NCBI GenBank assembly: GCA_947468085.1
Contig: CANIKY010000022.1
Location: forward strand, 1-38,148
DNA: 38,148 nucleotides
From: Paracoccaceae bacterium
GTDB taxonomy: Bacteria; Pseudomonadota; Alphaproteobacteria; Rhodobacterales; Rhodobacteraceae
Direction of reading: 5' to 3'
Shown: positions 21,007 to 31,044 of the stretch, in pieces
Numbering within the stretch: the stretch's first letter is position 1
How the letters are laid out: the number at the start of each line of letters is the position of its first letter
Position numbers and translations under genes: made by a program
The notes under the pieces: generated by a model
What the model was told of the DNA's origin: nothing
The model's input: the letters and a program-made list of their open reading frames with translations, nothing else
The model's database searches: none

Positions 21007-22582
21007 AATGTGCTTTCGCCTCGTATAAGGTTTCTACGGAAATGGCGGTAACACCCTTGGTTTGTGCATAGTTTTCGGTATTGCGGCGAGCTTTGCCACG
21101 CACGAAGAAGGGAATCTTTTTCAACTCTGCCTCTGCGTCAGACAGCCAGACGATTTCACCCGAGGGTTGGACCACGGGCAAGCTTTCGGCCAAAGATGCG
21201 CCCGCGTCGGGCATCGAGCCCGCCACGGTCGCGGCCGCAGGGGCGGCTTCAGCGACCGGATCCCGCGGCTTGTGCGCGCCGCCATGATGCGAGGCCCCAG
21301 CCTCGTCATGGAATTCGAAATCGTCGCGGAACATATGCAAGAGGTGTTCTTCAAGGCCCATAACCAGCGGATGAACCCATGTGTCAAAGATCACGTTGGC
21401 GCCTTCCCAGCCCATCTGGGGCGAATAGCGCGCGGGGAAATCTTGGACATGGACGGGGGCAGAGATGACAGCGCAGGGAATGCCAAGGCGCTTGCCGATG
21501 TGGCGTTCCATCTGAGTGCCCAAGATCATTTCGGGCTGCAATGCGGTAATGATAGCTTCGACTTCCAGATAGTCGTCAGAGATCAACGCCTCGACGCCGT
21601 ATTCTTTGGCAAGCGCGCGAATGGGGCGGGCCATTTCGCGATTAAAGCAGCCAAGGCCTGCGACCTCAAAGCCCATCTCCTCGCGGGCGATACGGGCGGC
21701 GGCGGCGACATGGGTGCCGTCGCCGAAGATAAAGACGCGTTTGCCGGTCAGATAGGTGCTATCGACGCTGCGGGTCCACCACGGCAGGCGCAGGCGGGTG
21801 GTGTCGGTTTTCACGGGCAGGCCAGTGATCTTGGCCACTTCGGCCAGAAAATCGCGCGTGGCACCGACGCCGATGGGGACGATCTTGGTGTAGGGTTGCT
21901 TGAACGTCGTCTCGAGCCAGCGGGCGGCGGATTCGGCGTGTTCGGGATACATCAACACGTTGAAATGCGCAGCGCCAAGGCGGGCAATGTCAGACGGGCG
22001 CGACCCCATGGGGCCGACCACATTCACGCCAATGCCCATTTCGGACAAAAGGCGGGTCAATTCGGTGATATCGTCGCGGTGGCGAAAACCCAAGGCGGTT
22101 GGGCCGATCAGGTTGGCGGTGATCTGTTCGGTGCGCGCACAGGGTTGGGCCAGATGCCGGACAATCTGCAAGAAGGTCTCATCCGTGCCAAAACCCTCTT
22201 TGCGCTGGTAGGACGGCAGATCAAGCGGGATCACCGGCAGGCCCAGGTTCATGGAACCGGCCAAACCGGCCGGATTGTCCTGAATTAATTCGGCCGTGCA
22301 AGAGGCCCCGACGATAATCGCCTCGGGCGCAAAGCGGTCAACCGCGTCTTGGCAGGCCGTTTTGAAAAGAGTGGCGGTATCGCCGCCCAGATCGCGAGCT
22401 TGAAAGGTGGTATAGGTGACAGGTGGGCGGTGGTCGCGCCGTTCGATCATGGTGAAGAGCAGATCGGCATAGGTATCACCCTGCGGCGCGTGCAGCACAT
22501 AGTGCAGGCCCTTCATGCCAGTGGCGACGCGCATGGCCCCCACATGGGGCGGGCCTTCATATGTCCAAAGGGTAAGCTTCAT
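20996..22582 (-). CDS. bchB: Light-independent protochlorophyllide reductase subunit BchB
   Basis: Catalytic NifK-like subunit of DPOR, 528 residues. The start is the ATG at 22582 ([20 protein letters not shown]) behind GAGGGGGG; a 53-codon extension upstream runs through a hairpin and is not real. D36, the unusual aspartate ligand of the [4Fe-4S] cluster in R. capsulatus BchB, is conserved in GDTYADLLF. The region at about 404-460 contains [11 protein letters not shown] and an alanine-rich linker, then the C-terminal helical domain ([19 protein letters not shown]) that helps cover the active site. It overlaps bchH by 11 bases. Confidence 0.97.
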   Translation of the reverse strand: MKLTLWTYEGPPHVGAMRVATGMKGLHYVLHAPQGDTYADLLFTMIERRDHRPPVTYTTFQARDLGGDTATLFKTACQDAVDRFAPEAIIVGASCTAELIQDNPAGLAGSMNLGLPVIPLDLPSYQRKEGFGTDETFLQIVRHLAQPCARTEQITANLIGPTALGFRHRDDITELTRLLSEMGIGVNVVGPMGSRPSDIARLGAAHFNVLMYPEHAESAARWLETTFKQPYTKIVPIGVGATRDFLAEVAKITGLPVKTDTTRLRLPWWTRSVDSTYLTGKRVFIFGDGTHVAAAARIAREEMGFEVAGLGCFNREMARPIRALAKEYGVEALISDDYLEVEAIITALQPEMILGTQMERHIGKRLGIPCAVISAPVHVQDFPARYSPQMGWEGANVIFDTWVHPLVMGLEEHLLHMFRDDFEFHDEAGASHHGGAHKPRDPVAEAAPAAATVAGSMPDAGASLAESLPVVQPSGEIVWLSDAEAELKKIPFFVRGKARRNTENYAQTKGVTAISVETLYEAKAHYAR

Positions 22583-22596
22583 GGTGCCCCCCTCGT

Positions 22597-22651
22597 CGGG
22601 GGCGCTTCGCCCCCCGGACCCCCAGAGGATATTTGAGCACATATGAAAAGG
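22597..22651 (+). repeat. Dispersed GATATTT/ATGAAA intergenic element, copy 2
   Basis: On the plus strand a GC hairpin (CGGGGGC at 22597-22603 with GCCCCCCG at 22609-22616, one bulged base) is followed by GGACCCCCAGAGGATATTTG and AGCACATATGAAAAGG. It shares the order GC stem, GGATATTT, CACA or similar, ATGAAA with copy 1 at 17368-17410, but in the opposite orientation to the genes around it. It sits between bchN and bchB, where its hairpin may modulate the operon message. Confidence 0.62.
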
Positions 22652-22655
22652 TGGG

Positions 22656-24433
<1,778 letters not shown>

Positions 24434-24466
24434 CAACAGGCTTTCACAGGTCAGGTCTGTAAACTG

Positions 24467-24496
24467 ATCCTAGCCGCGTGATTCCGAATGTGTCAA
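24467..24496 (-). promoter_or_regulatory. Putative sigma70 promoter of bchF
   Basis: On the minus strand TTGACA (24491-24496) and TAGGAT (24467-24472) are separated by 18 bases, and transcription would begin about 25 bases before the bchF ATG. The -35 is a full consensus match and the -10 matches four of six. The -35 lies within the PpsR box at 24491-24508, so repressor binding would block polymerase directly. Confidence 0.6.
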
Positions 24497-24508
24497 CCTA
24501 AACTTACA
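24491..24508. promoter_or_regulatory. PpsR/CrtJ operator box 1
   Basis: TGTCAACCTAAACTTACA is a perfect match to TGT-N12-ACA, the operator of PpsR/CrtJ. The wider site carries an inverted repeat, GTGTCAACC (24490-24498) and GGTTGACAC (24516-24524), which adds a further TTGACA half-site. It is positioned to control bchF and perhaps, with box 2, the divergent ppaA-ppsR genes. Confidence 0.8.
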
Positions 24509-24754
24509 CAATTTTGGTTGACACTCCGTGATTGGGATCAAAGTGAACGGCGACTTTCCGCTGCAGAAATATCACTCTATTCCCATTGTAAAACAGACAC
24601 TTGCCAACTGAACGCTTTCGAACTACAAAAAATAGTGTCAATTTTCTTTGACAACGTAGCAAACCTAAAGGAAAGTCGACAGCAAGGATGGCCCCGATTG
24701 TGCTGACAGACTCAGCCGCAATATCAGAGGACCACCTACAGGGAGGCCGTACTG
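24509..24754. promoter_or_regulatory. Divergent bchF-ppaA control region
   Basis: The region between the bchF promoter and ppaA is distinctly AT-rich and has no supported gene. It contains the right arm of the inverted repeat at box 1, PpsR box 2, and a GGGAGG ribosome binding site at 24741-24746 for ppaA. A plus-strand promoter is expected, but I see no convincing -10 at proper spacing from the TTGACA sequences at 24518 or 24648. Confidence 0.55.
24636..24653. promoter_or_regulatory. PpsR/CrtJ operator box 2
   Basis: TGTCAATTTTCTTTGACA is a perfect TGT-N12-ACA site with near-palindromic arms (TGTCAA and TTTGACA). It is 101 bases before the ppaA ATG and 128 bases from box 1 (centre to centre about 145). 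Paired distant boxes are typical of PpsR/CrtJ targets, where cooperative binding with looping has been proposed. It would give feedback control of ppaA and ppsR. Confidence 0.82.
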
Positions 24755-25546
24755 ATGCAAGAAATTCAGGCGCAAGATCAAGGGCGTGCGGGGTCAACGG
24801 ACAGCGCGGGCGTCATCTATTTCGCGTCGCAGGTCGTTTCGTTGCTGGCAGAGCGCAACTGGAGAACCTTTTCAGAACTGCGCGAACCGGTGGTGTCGGG
24901 GCTGATAACAGCTGCCTTGTCGGGCAAGAAAGATGCTTTTGCCGATTTGCTGCGCGAACTAAAGCGCGCGCGCGTCAGTGCTGCTGCGCTGGCGGATCTG
25001 TACATTCCCGAAGCAGCCCGCCGCATGGGCGAGGCTTGGCACGACGATCAGATGTCTTGGCTGGATGTGTCGATCGGCGTGGGGCGGATGCAAAGCCTCT
25101 TGCGCGAGATTGGTACGGCTTGGGTGGCCGATCAGGCGGGCGACACGGGGCATGGCACGGTTTTGTTGATTGTGCCCGACCGCGAACAACACACCCTCGG
25201 GCCGATGGTGGCCATGGGGCAAATGCGCCGGTTTGGCGTTTCGGTTTGCCTAAGGATTGCGCCGTCGCACAACGAACTGCGCAGCCTTATGGCAGCGCGG
25301 CAATTTGACGGGGTGCTGATATCGGTCGCGACCAAGGACAAGCTGGAATCGGTGTCAAAAACGATTCAGTTCATCAAGGCCGTGTCCGGACGACCGATGC
25401 CAGTTGTGGTCGGGGGTGCCGTGACCCCGAATGTACCGGATCTCGCTGCAGCTACTGGCGCTGATCTTTCGTCGAACGACATCTGCGCCGCGCTTGAAGC
25501 CCTTGGCCTTAAGTTCGACTCCTCCTGCGTGCTTCGGCGCGCTTAA
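24755..25546 (+). CDS. ppaA: PpaA/AerR cobalamin-binding antirepressor
   Basis: Regulator of 263 residues that in Rhodobacter binds hydroxocobalamin and modulates PpsR/CrtJ, acting as an antirepressor. The helical cap has GEAWHDDQMSWLDVSIG (92-108) with W95, and the Rossmann-like B12 domain follows. H146 in DREQHTLGPMV stands where AerR has its cobalamin-ligating histidine. The C-terminus has VVVGGAVTPNVPDLAAATGAD, typical of B12-binding folds. The ATG at 24755 has GGGAGG eight bases upstream. It is followed by ppsR after 50 bases, the usual aerR-crtJ pairing. The symbol aerR is used for the R. capsulatus form. Confidence 0.93.
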   Translation: MQEIQAQDQGRAGSTDSAGVIYFASQVVSLLAERNWRTFSELREPVVSGLITAALSGKKDAFADLLRELKRARVSAAALADLYIPEAARRMGEAWHDDQMSWLDVSIGVGRMQSLLREIGTAWVADQAGDTGHGTVLLIVPDREQHTLGPMVAMGQMRRFGVSVCLRIAPSHNELRSLMAARQFDGVLISVATKDKLESVSKTIQFIKAVSGRPMPVVVGGAVTPNVPDLAAATGADLSSNDICAALEALGLKFDSSCVLRRA

Positions 25547-25596
25547 CATACCGTTGTCCCGGCGAACCGGGTGGGCGGCAAGAATGGGCAAGCCCA

Positions 25597-27012
25597 GTGA
25601 ACACTGATACCACGCATTTCCTTGCAGGCATATCGATGCCGCTGATCGATCCGGGCTTTTTGTCCGAGGTTCTGACGTCGGCATCCGACATCACCTTGAT
25701 GGTCAATGCCGACAAAATAGTCATCGCCGTCATGGTCAACCCGCATCATCCGGCCTTTGGGCGGTTGGACACCTGGGTGGGCAAGAAGATTTTTGATCTG
25801 GTGTCAGATGACAATCACGACAAGCTAAGCAATCGGATTGCCGCGCTTGGAAAAGGCAGCGCCAGTTCGGTGACGGCAGAGATCAACCACCACGACGCGT
25901 CCTTGCTAGAATTTCCGGTGCGCTACACCATGCACCTGATCCGCGCCGACAAATCCATCTTGATGCTCGGCCGCGATATGCGTCCGATTGCCGAGATGCA
26001 GCAGCAACTGGTCATGGCGCAAATAGCCCTTGAGCGCGACTACGAATCCCAGCGTGAGATGGACACCCGCTACCGCGTATTGATGGAAGCGACCCGCGAT
26101 GCCGTGGTTTTGCTGGCCATGAACAACGGGCGCATCGCCGATCTAAACGCCGCCGCTGCCGTGATGCTGGGCGGGTCGCGGCAAGACCTGATCGGGGCGG
26201 CCATTGCCCAAGAATTCGAAGGCCGCCGCCGCGGAGAGTTTTTGGAAAGCCTGTCCAACATCGCCTCGGCTGATTCGGTCAGTCCTGTGGAACTGATTGC
26301 CCGCCGATCGCAGCGCAAGTTGCGCGTGATCCCCAAGCTGTTTCGCGCAGCAGGCGAACGCCTGATGCTGTGCCGGCTGGAGGCCACTGAGCAGAGCCCC
26401 ACAAAGCATAGCGAATCCAACGAAAACTTTGAACAGCTGTTCCATGAAGGCGTCGATGCTGTGGTGTTTTTAGATGGCGATGGCGTCATCACCTTTGGCA
26501 ATGATTCCTTCTTGAAGCTGACCGACAGCACACATCTATCCAATGTGCGCGGCCGATCCTTGGCCGATTTTCTGGCGCGCGGCACGGTAGACCTGCGGGT
26601 CTTGCTAGATAATGCCAAGCGTAGCCGCCATTTGCGGATTTTTTCCACCAAGATCGTGAACGAGTTCAATGGCCAAGTCGCCGTCGAAATCTCGGCCACC
26701 TATCTGAATGACCGCGCCAATCCCAGCTTTGGGCTGATGATCCGCGATGTCAGCCGCGTGGATTTCATGCGCCGCCCCACCACCAGTGGCACTGACGAAG
26801 GCATGCGCGGTGTGATGGATTTGGTGGGGTCTTCGACGCTGAAGGATATTGTGGCCGAAACCACGGATGTCGTGGAAAAGATGTGCATTCAAACGGCGGT
26901 TGACCTGACGCGCAACAACCGCGTGGCTGCAGCTGAAATGCTGGGCCTGTCGCGCCAATCGCTGTATGTCAAACTGCGCAAATTTGGTTTGCTAAGCAAA
27001 GACGACGAATAA
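25597..27012 (+). CDS. ppsR: PpsR/CrtJ photosynthesis repressor
   Basis: Redox- and light-responsive repressor of bch, crt and puc genes, 471 residues. It has an N-terminal PAS domain (to about 130), a glutamine-rich helix (MQQQLVMAQIALERDYESQR), two further PAS domains (about 155-270 and 275-395) and a Fis-type helix-turn-helix (NRVAAAEMLGLSRQSLYVKL). Both redox cysteines of the family are kept: C259 (LMLCRLE) and C430 (EKMCIQT, at the DNA-binding domain). The start is GTG at 25597; its LAGISMP region aligns with the N-terminus of R. sphaeroides PpsR as remembered, and the next ATG (residue 14) would cut into it. A terminator follows. Confidence 0.96.
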   Translation: MNTDTTHFLAGISMPLIDPGFLSEVLTSASDITLMVNADKIVIAVMVNPHHPAFGRLDTWVGKKIFDLVSDDNHDKLSNRIAALGKGSASSVTAEINHHDASLLEFPVRYTMHLIRADKSILMLGRDMRPIAEMQQQLVMAQIALERDYESQREMDTRYRVLMEATRDAVVLLAMNNGRIADLNAAAAVMLGGSRQDLIGAAIAQEFEGRRRGEFLESLSNIASADSVSPVELIARRSQRKLRVIPKLFRAAGERLMLCRLEATEQSPTKHSESNENFEQLFHEGVDAVVFLDGDGVITFGNDSFLKLTDSTHLSNVRGRSLADFLARGTVDLRVLLDNAKRSRHLRIFSTKIVNEFNGQVAVEISATYLNDRANPSFGLMIRDVSRVDFMRRPTTSGTDEGMRGVMDLVGSSTLKDIVAETTDVVEKMCIQTAVDLTRNNRVAAAEMLGLSRQSLYVKLRKFGLLSKDDE

Positions 27013-27034
27013 GCCAAGTATCTAAAGCGACGTC

Positions 27035-27061
27035 AAAGCGCCCAATTCTAGGCGCTTTTTT
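27035..27061 (+). terminator. Rho-independent terminator after ppsR
   Basis: AAAGCGCC (27035-27042) pairs with GGCGCTTT (27051-27058), and the stem runs into a six-base T-run. It separates ppaA-ppsR from the bchG operon. Confidence 0.9.
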
Positions 27062-27102
27062 GTTGTGGGGGATGGAAACTCAGGGCTTGATCGACTCGAA
27101 AA

Positions 27103-27120
27103 TGTAAGGCAAAGTTGACA
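27103..27120. promoter_or_regulatory. PpsR/CrtJ operator at the bchG start
   Basis: TGTAAGGCAAAGTTGACA is a perfect TGT-N12-ACA site and ends one base before the bchG ATG at 27122. The bchG SD (AAGG at 27106-27109) lies inside it. Because the site touches the start codon, a PpsR dimer here would act as a roadblock or cover the +1 region of an upstream promoter. Confidence 0.78.
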
Positions 27121-27121
27121 C

Positions 27122-28030
27122 ATGTCTGTATCGCCTGCATTACACCCCCCGACCTTCCCGCAGCCCAAAGCTATGCTTGAGCTGATCAAACCCATCACAT
27201 GGTTCCCACCCATGTGGGCCTATCTGTGCGGCATCGCCTCGGTCGGGGTATCGCCTTGGGGGGCTTGGCCCATGGTGGTTTTGGGCGTGGTACTGGCAGG
27301 ACCAGTGGTCTGCGGCATGTCGCAGGCGGCCAATGACTGGTGCGACCGGCATGTCGATGCGGTGAACGAGCCGCATCGCCCCATCCCCTCGGGCCGTATC
27401 CCGGGGCGCTGGGGGCTTTGGATTGCGCTGGCCATGTCGGTGCTGTCCTTGGCTTTGGGCTGGCAGCTGGGCACTTGGGGCTTTGCGGCCACCGTGGTGG
27501 GCGTGCTGGCGGCTTGGGCCTATTCGGTGGAACCTATCCGGATGAAGCGGTCAGGATGGTGGGGGCCGGGGCTGGTGGGCCTGTGTTATGAAGGCCTGCC
27601 GTGGTTCACGGGGGCTGCTGTTCTGTCGCAGGGGATGCCAAGTTTTCAGATTTGCACTATGGCGCTGCTTTATGCACTTGGGGCGCATGGCATTATGACA
27701 TTGAATGATTTCAAAGCTTTAGAGGGCGATAAGCTGCACGGCGTACGCTCGCTTCCCGTCACCTTAGGGCCAGAGGTCGCCGCCCGTGTTGCTTGCACGG
27801 TGATGGGCTTGGCGCAGGCCTTGGTGATTGCGCTGTTGCTGATCTGGGGCAAGCCTGTTCATGCGCTGTGTGTTGGCCTGCTATTGGGCGGCCAAGTCTG
27901 GGCCATGGGCCGGTTGTTGCAAGACCCCAAGGGCAAAGCGCCTTGGTATAATGCCACGGGTGTGGCGATGTATGTCAGCGGCATGATGATCACGGCCTTT
28001 GCGCTGCGCGGGTTGGGGGTTGCGGGATGA
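27122..28030 (+). CDS. bchG: Bacteriochlorophyll a synthase
   Basis: UbiA-family membrane prenyltransferase, 302 residues, about eight or nine helices. It esterifies bacteriochlorophyllide a with geranylgeranyl or phytyl diphosphate. The first Asp-rich motif is NDWCDRHVDAVNEPHRPIPS, and the second is LNDFKALEGD. The N-terminal LELIKPITWFPPMWAY is family-typical. The ATG at 27122 gives an N-terminus (LHP...LELIKP) like Rhodobacter BchG as remembered; an ATG at 27173 is an alternative. Overlaps bch2 by four bases (ATGA). It lies directly after ppsR here, without the bchE and bchJ genes found there in R. capsulatus. Confidence 0.96.
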   Translation: MSVSPALHPPTFPQPKAMLELIKPITWFPPMWAYLCGIASVGVSPWGAWPMVVLGVVLAGPVVCGMSQAANDWCDRHVDAVNEPHRPIPSGRIPGRWGLWIALAMSVLSLALGWQLGTWGFAATVVGVLAAWAYSVEPIRMKRSGWWGPGLVGLCYEGLPWFTGAAVLSQGMPSFQICTMALLYALGAHGIMTLNDFKALEGDKLHGVRSLPVTLGPEVAARVACTVMGLAQALVIALLLIWGKPVHALCVGLLLGGQVWAMGRLLQDPKGKAPWYNATGVAMYVSGMMITAFALRGLGVAG

Positions 28031-29322
28031 AATACCTGTCGTGGGCGTCGATCTTCCGTCTGGGTGCGGTGCAGATGTGCCTTGGCGCCATCGTGGTGCT
28101 GTGCACATCGACCTTTAACCGCCTTATGGTGGTCGAGGCGGGCTTGCCCGCTGTGCTGCCGGGGCTGTTGGTCGGCCTTCATTATGCAGTGCAGATCACG
28201 CGGCCGACTTGGGGGTATAAGTCTGACACAGGCGGCCAGCGCACGCGGTTTATCATCGGCGGCATGGCGGTTCTGGCACTGGGCGCGCTGGGGGCGGCCT
28301 TGGGCTTTGTGCTGATGGAACGCGTGTTTTGGGCGGGCTTGGGCGTATCGGTGCTGGCTTACGCCATGATCGGGGCGGGGGTGGGGGCTTCGGGTACCTC
28401 GCTTTTGGCGCTGCTTGCCACCACAACCCACCCGCGCCGCAGGGCTGCGGCGGCGACGATCACATGGTTGATGATGATCTTTGGCATCGCGGTGACGGCC
28501 ACCTTGGTGGGCAAGGCGCTAGAGCCTTACTCGCAACTTTTGCTGCTAAAGGTGGTGACTGTGGTGGGGGCAGGTGCTGTCGTGCTGACAGCACTAGCAG
28601 TTTGGGGGATCGAGGCGCGCCATCACGCAACCCCCTCTCACGACAAGCCCCTGCCCTTCCGCGAGGGTCTGGCCGAGATTTGGGCCGAACCGCGGGCACG
28701 CAACTTTACCGTCTTCATCTTCTTGTCGATGGTCGCCTATTTCATGCAAGAACTGATCCTTGAACCCTATGCAGGATTGGCCTTTGGCTTCACGCCGGGG
28801 CAGTCGACGCAATTGTCAGGTGCGCAAAACGGCGGGGTGTTTGTGGGCATGTTGACGGTGGGCATCGCCGCCACGGGTTTTCGCCTTGGGTCGCTGCGCG
28901 TTTGGGTTATGGCCGGATGCACCGGATCGGCACTGGCTTTGCTAACGATTGCGCTGGCAGGCCAAATGGTTGCAGGGCCAGCTATCCTTCAGCCTGCCAC
29001 GATAGCTTTGGGCTTTTTCAACGGCATGTTCGCTGTCGCGGCGATTGGGTCGATGATGGCCTTGGCGGGCCAAGGGCGCGAGGCGCGCGAAGGCACGCGG
29101 ATGGGCCTATGGGGCGCAGCGCAGGCTGTGGCGGCAGGCTTTGGGGGCATCTTGGGGTCTGGCGCGGTTGATCTGGCGCGGCAGTTCATGGCCACGCCCA
29201 CAGCCTTTGGCTTGGTGTTTGTTGCAGAGGCCGGGCTTTTTGTTCTGGCCACGCTGATGGCCCAACAGATTATCGAGGGCCGCACAGAGCCCGATTTTAG
29301 CAGGTATGTACCGGGAGAATGA
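28027..29322 (+). CDS. bch2: PucC-like BCD-family protein (Bch2/ORF428)
   Basis: Membrane protein of 431 residues and 12 helices, paralogous to LhaA at 14357-15799 and to PucC. The equivalent gene between bchG and bchP in R. capsulatus is called ORF428 or bch2. Family stretches include FNRLMVVEAGLPAVLPG, TRPTWGYKSDTGGQRTRF and GTRMGLWGAAQAVAAGFGG. The function is not settled; given its place between the synthase and the geranylgeranyl reductase, a role in moving or handing over bacteriochlorophyll is likely. The stop comes just before the bchP ATG. Confidence 0.9.
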   Translation: MKYLSWASIFRLGAVQMCLGAIVVLCTSTFNRLMVVEAGLPAVLPGLLVGLHYAVQITRPTWGYKSDTGGQRTRFIIGGMAVLALGALGAALGFVLMERVFWAGLGVSVLAYAMIGAGVGASGTSLLALLATTTHPRRRAAAATITWLMMIFGIAVTATLVGKALEPYSQLLLLKVVTVVGAGAVVLTALAVWGIEARHHATPSHDKPLPFREGLAEIWAEPRARNFTVFIFLSMVAYFMQELILEPYAGLAFGFTPGQSTQLSGAQNGGVFVGMLTVGIAATGFRLGSLRVWVMAGCTGSALALLTIALAGQMVAGPAILQPATIALGFFNGMFAVAAIGSMMALAGQGREAREGTRMGLWGAAQAVAAGFGGILGSGAVDLARQFMATPTAFGLVFVAEAGLFVLATLMAQQIIEGRTEPDFSRYVPGE

Positions 29323-29323
29323 C

Positions 29324-30502
29324 ATGTTTGACGTTGTGGTAATCGGTGGCGGACCTTCTGGCGCAACAGCGGCCAATGATCTGGCCCGCGCCGGGGTGGA
29401 TGTGGCGTTTCTCGATAAGGCGGGGCGGATCAAGCCCTGCGGTGGGGCCATACCGCCGCGCCTGATCGAAGATTTCTCGATCCCTGAAGAGCAATTGGTG
29501 GCCCATATCCAAACCGCGCGGATGATCTCTCCCACGCAGCGGCATGTCGACATTCCGATCGAGGGTGGCTTTGTGGGCATGGTGGACCGCGAGCATTTTG
29601 ACGAATTCCTGCGGGTGCGAGCCGTGCAAAATGGGGCAGAGCGTGTCACTGGCACCTATCTGCGGCTAGAGCGCGATGCCAAGGGCACCCATGTGGTTTA
29701 CCGTGACAAGGCCTCGGGCGGGGAAATGCGGCTTTCGACCAAGCTGGTGATTGGGGCTGATGGCGCGCGGTCAAACGTGGCCAAGACAGAGGTGCCGGGC
29801 GGCGACAAGATCCCCTATGTCATTGCTTATCATGAGATTATCAAGGCGCCAGTTGGGTCGAACCTGTATGATCCGGGCCGCTGCGATGTGATCTATGACG
29901 GCAAGATCAGCCCCGATTTTTACGGCTGGGTCTTTCCGCATGGGCAGCATGCCAGCGTGGGCATGGGCACGGGGATTGACGGGGTCGATCTGAAACAAGC
30001 CACGGCCGATCTGCGCGAAGCCTCGGGCCTGACCGGCTGCGAAACCATCCGGCGCGAGGGCGCGCCCATTCCGCTGCATCCGATGGATCGGTGGGACAAT
30101 GGCCGCGATGTGGTGCTGGCGGGCGATGCGGCAGGGGTGGTGGCGCCCTCCTCGGGCGAAGGGATTTACTATGCCATGGTGGGTGGCAGGGTGGCTGCCA
30201 CGGCGGCGCAAGCCTGTTTGGCCACGGGGCGGGCGTCAAAACTGCGGCTGGCGCGCAAGATGTTCATGAAAGAACATGGCACGGTGTTCAAGGTGCTGCG
30301 GTCGATGCAAGACGCCTATTACAAATCTGACGAGCGCCGCGAAAGGTTTGTCAGCCTGTGCCACGATATCGACGTGCAAAAACTGACGTTTGAAGCCTAT
30401 ATGAACAAAAAGCTGGTCAATGCTAAACCTTTGGCGCATCTGAAGATTGGCTTTAAAAACGTTAGACATCTTATGGGCTGGGTGGCCCCGGAACACGTAT
30501 GA
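29324..30502 (+). CDS. bchP: Geranylgeranyl diphosphate/bacteriochlorophyll reductase
   Basis: FAD- and NADPH-dependent reductase of 392 residues that reduces the geranylgeranyl tail to phytyl. The FAD-binding motif is VVIGGGPSGATAANDLA, close to the N-terminus. Further marks are KPCGGAIPPRLIEDF, KLVIGADGARSNVAK and VLAGDAAGVVAPSSGEGIYYAM. The ATG at 29324 has GGGAG seven bases upstream; an in-frame ATG six codons before lies within bch2 and is less likely. Overlaps idi by four bases. Confidence 0.96.
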   Translation: MFDVVVIGGGPSGATAANDLARAGVDVAFLDKAGRIKPCGGAIPPRLIEDFSIPEEQLVAHIQTARMISPTQRHVDIPIEGGFVGMVDREHFDEFLRVRAVQNGAERVTGTYLRLERDAKGTHVVYRDKASGGEMRLSTKLVIGADGARSNVAKTEVPGGDKIPYVIAYHEIIKAPVGSNLYDPGRCDVIYDGKISPDFYGWVFPHGQHASVGMGTGIDGVDLKQATADLREASGLTGCETIRREGAPIPLHPMDRWDNGRDVVLAGDAAGVVAPSSGEGIYYAMVGGRVAATAAQACLATGRASKLRLARKMFMKEHGTVFKVLRSMQDAYYKSDERRERFVSLCHDIDVQKLTFEAYMNKKLVNAKPLAHLKIGFKNVRHLMGWVAPEHV

Positions 30503-31044
30503 ACGAGATGATCCCCGCTTGGGTCGACGGTGCGTTGACCCCGGTTGAAAAGCTGGACGTGCATCAGCGCGGCCTGCGGCACTTGGCTGTGTCTGTCTTT
30601 ATTATGAACGGCAACAGCACCTTGCTGCAACGCCGCGCCTTGGGCAAATACCACACGCCAGGCCTTTGGGCGAACGCCTGCTGCACCCATCCCCGCTGGG
30701 CAGAGACCCCGCTGGACTGCGCCACGCGGCGGGTCCGCGAAGAGTTGGGGCTGACGGGCCTGACCTTGGCCCGTGTCGGCGGCACAGAATACCGCGCCGA
30801 TGTGGGCGCAGGCCTGACCGAACACGAGGTGGTCGATCTGTACGTCGCCGAAGCGCCGCTTGACGTGGCACTTCAGTTGAACCCCGATGAGGTGATGCAG
30901 GTGGCTTGGGTGTCGCTGCCTGAGCTGTCAGCGCAAATCCAATCCGACCCTGCCCGCTTTACACCTTGGCTGCGGATATATCTGGCCGAAGGCTGGGGTA
31001 AGGTCGCCCAAACCCTGCAAGGCAGCGATCCCGCCCATGCCTAA
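30499..31044 (+). CDS. idi: Isopentenyl-diphosphate delta-isomerase (type 1)
   Basis: Nudix-fold enzyme, 181 residues, that converts isopentenyl diphosphate to dimethylallyl diphosphate. The active-site cysteine is in WANACCTHPRW and the Nudix-like helix in ATRRVREELGLTG, with the catalytic Glu region TEHEVVDLY. It corresponds to ORF176 next to bchP in R. capsulatus. With dxs in the same cluster it ties isoprenoid supply to pigment synthesis. Overlaps bciA by eight bases, so it is not the end of this operon. Confidence 0.95.
   Translation: MNEMIPAWVDGALTPVEKLDVHQRGLRHLAVSVFIMNGNSTLLQRRALGKYHTPGLWANACCTHPRWAETPLDCATRRVREELGLTGLTLARVGGTEYRADVGAGLTEHEVVDLYVAEAPLDVALQLNPDEVMQVAWVSLPELSAQIQSDPARFTPWLRIYLAEGWGKVAQTLQGSDPAHA

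Noticed and set aside
21062-22288. Open frame of 408 codons on the plus strand opposite bchB
   Set aside because: Antisense shadow of bchB with no recognisable domain.
24506-24523. Possible third PpsR box at ACACAATTTTGGTTGACA
   Set aside because: The right arm TTGACA fits but the left side is ACA, not TGT; counted only as a half-site next to box 1.
24688-25308. Open frame of 206 codons overlapping ppaA in another plus-strand frame
   Set aside because: ppaA has a proper ribosome site and a B12-binding domain; the alternative is Arg/Gly-rich without motifs.
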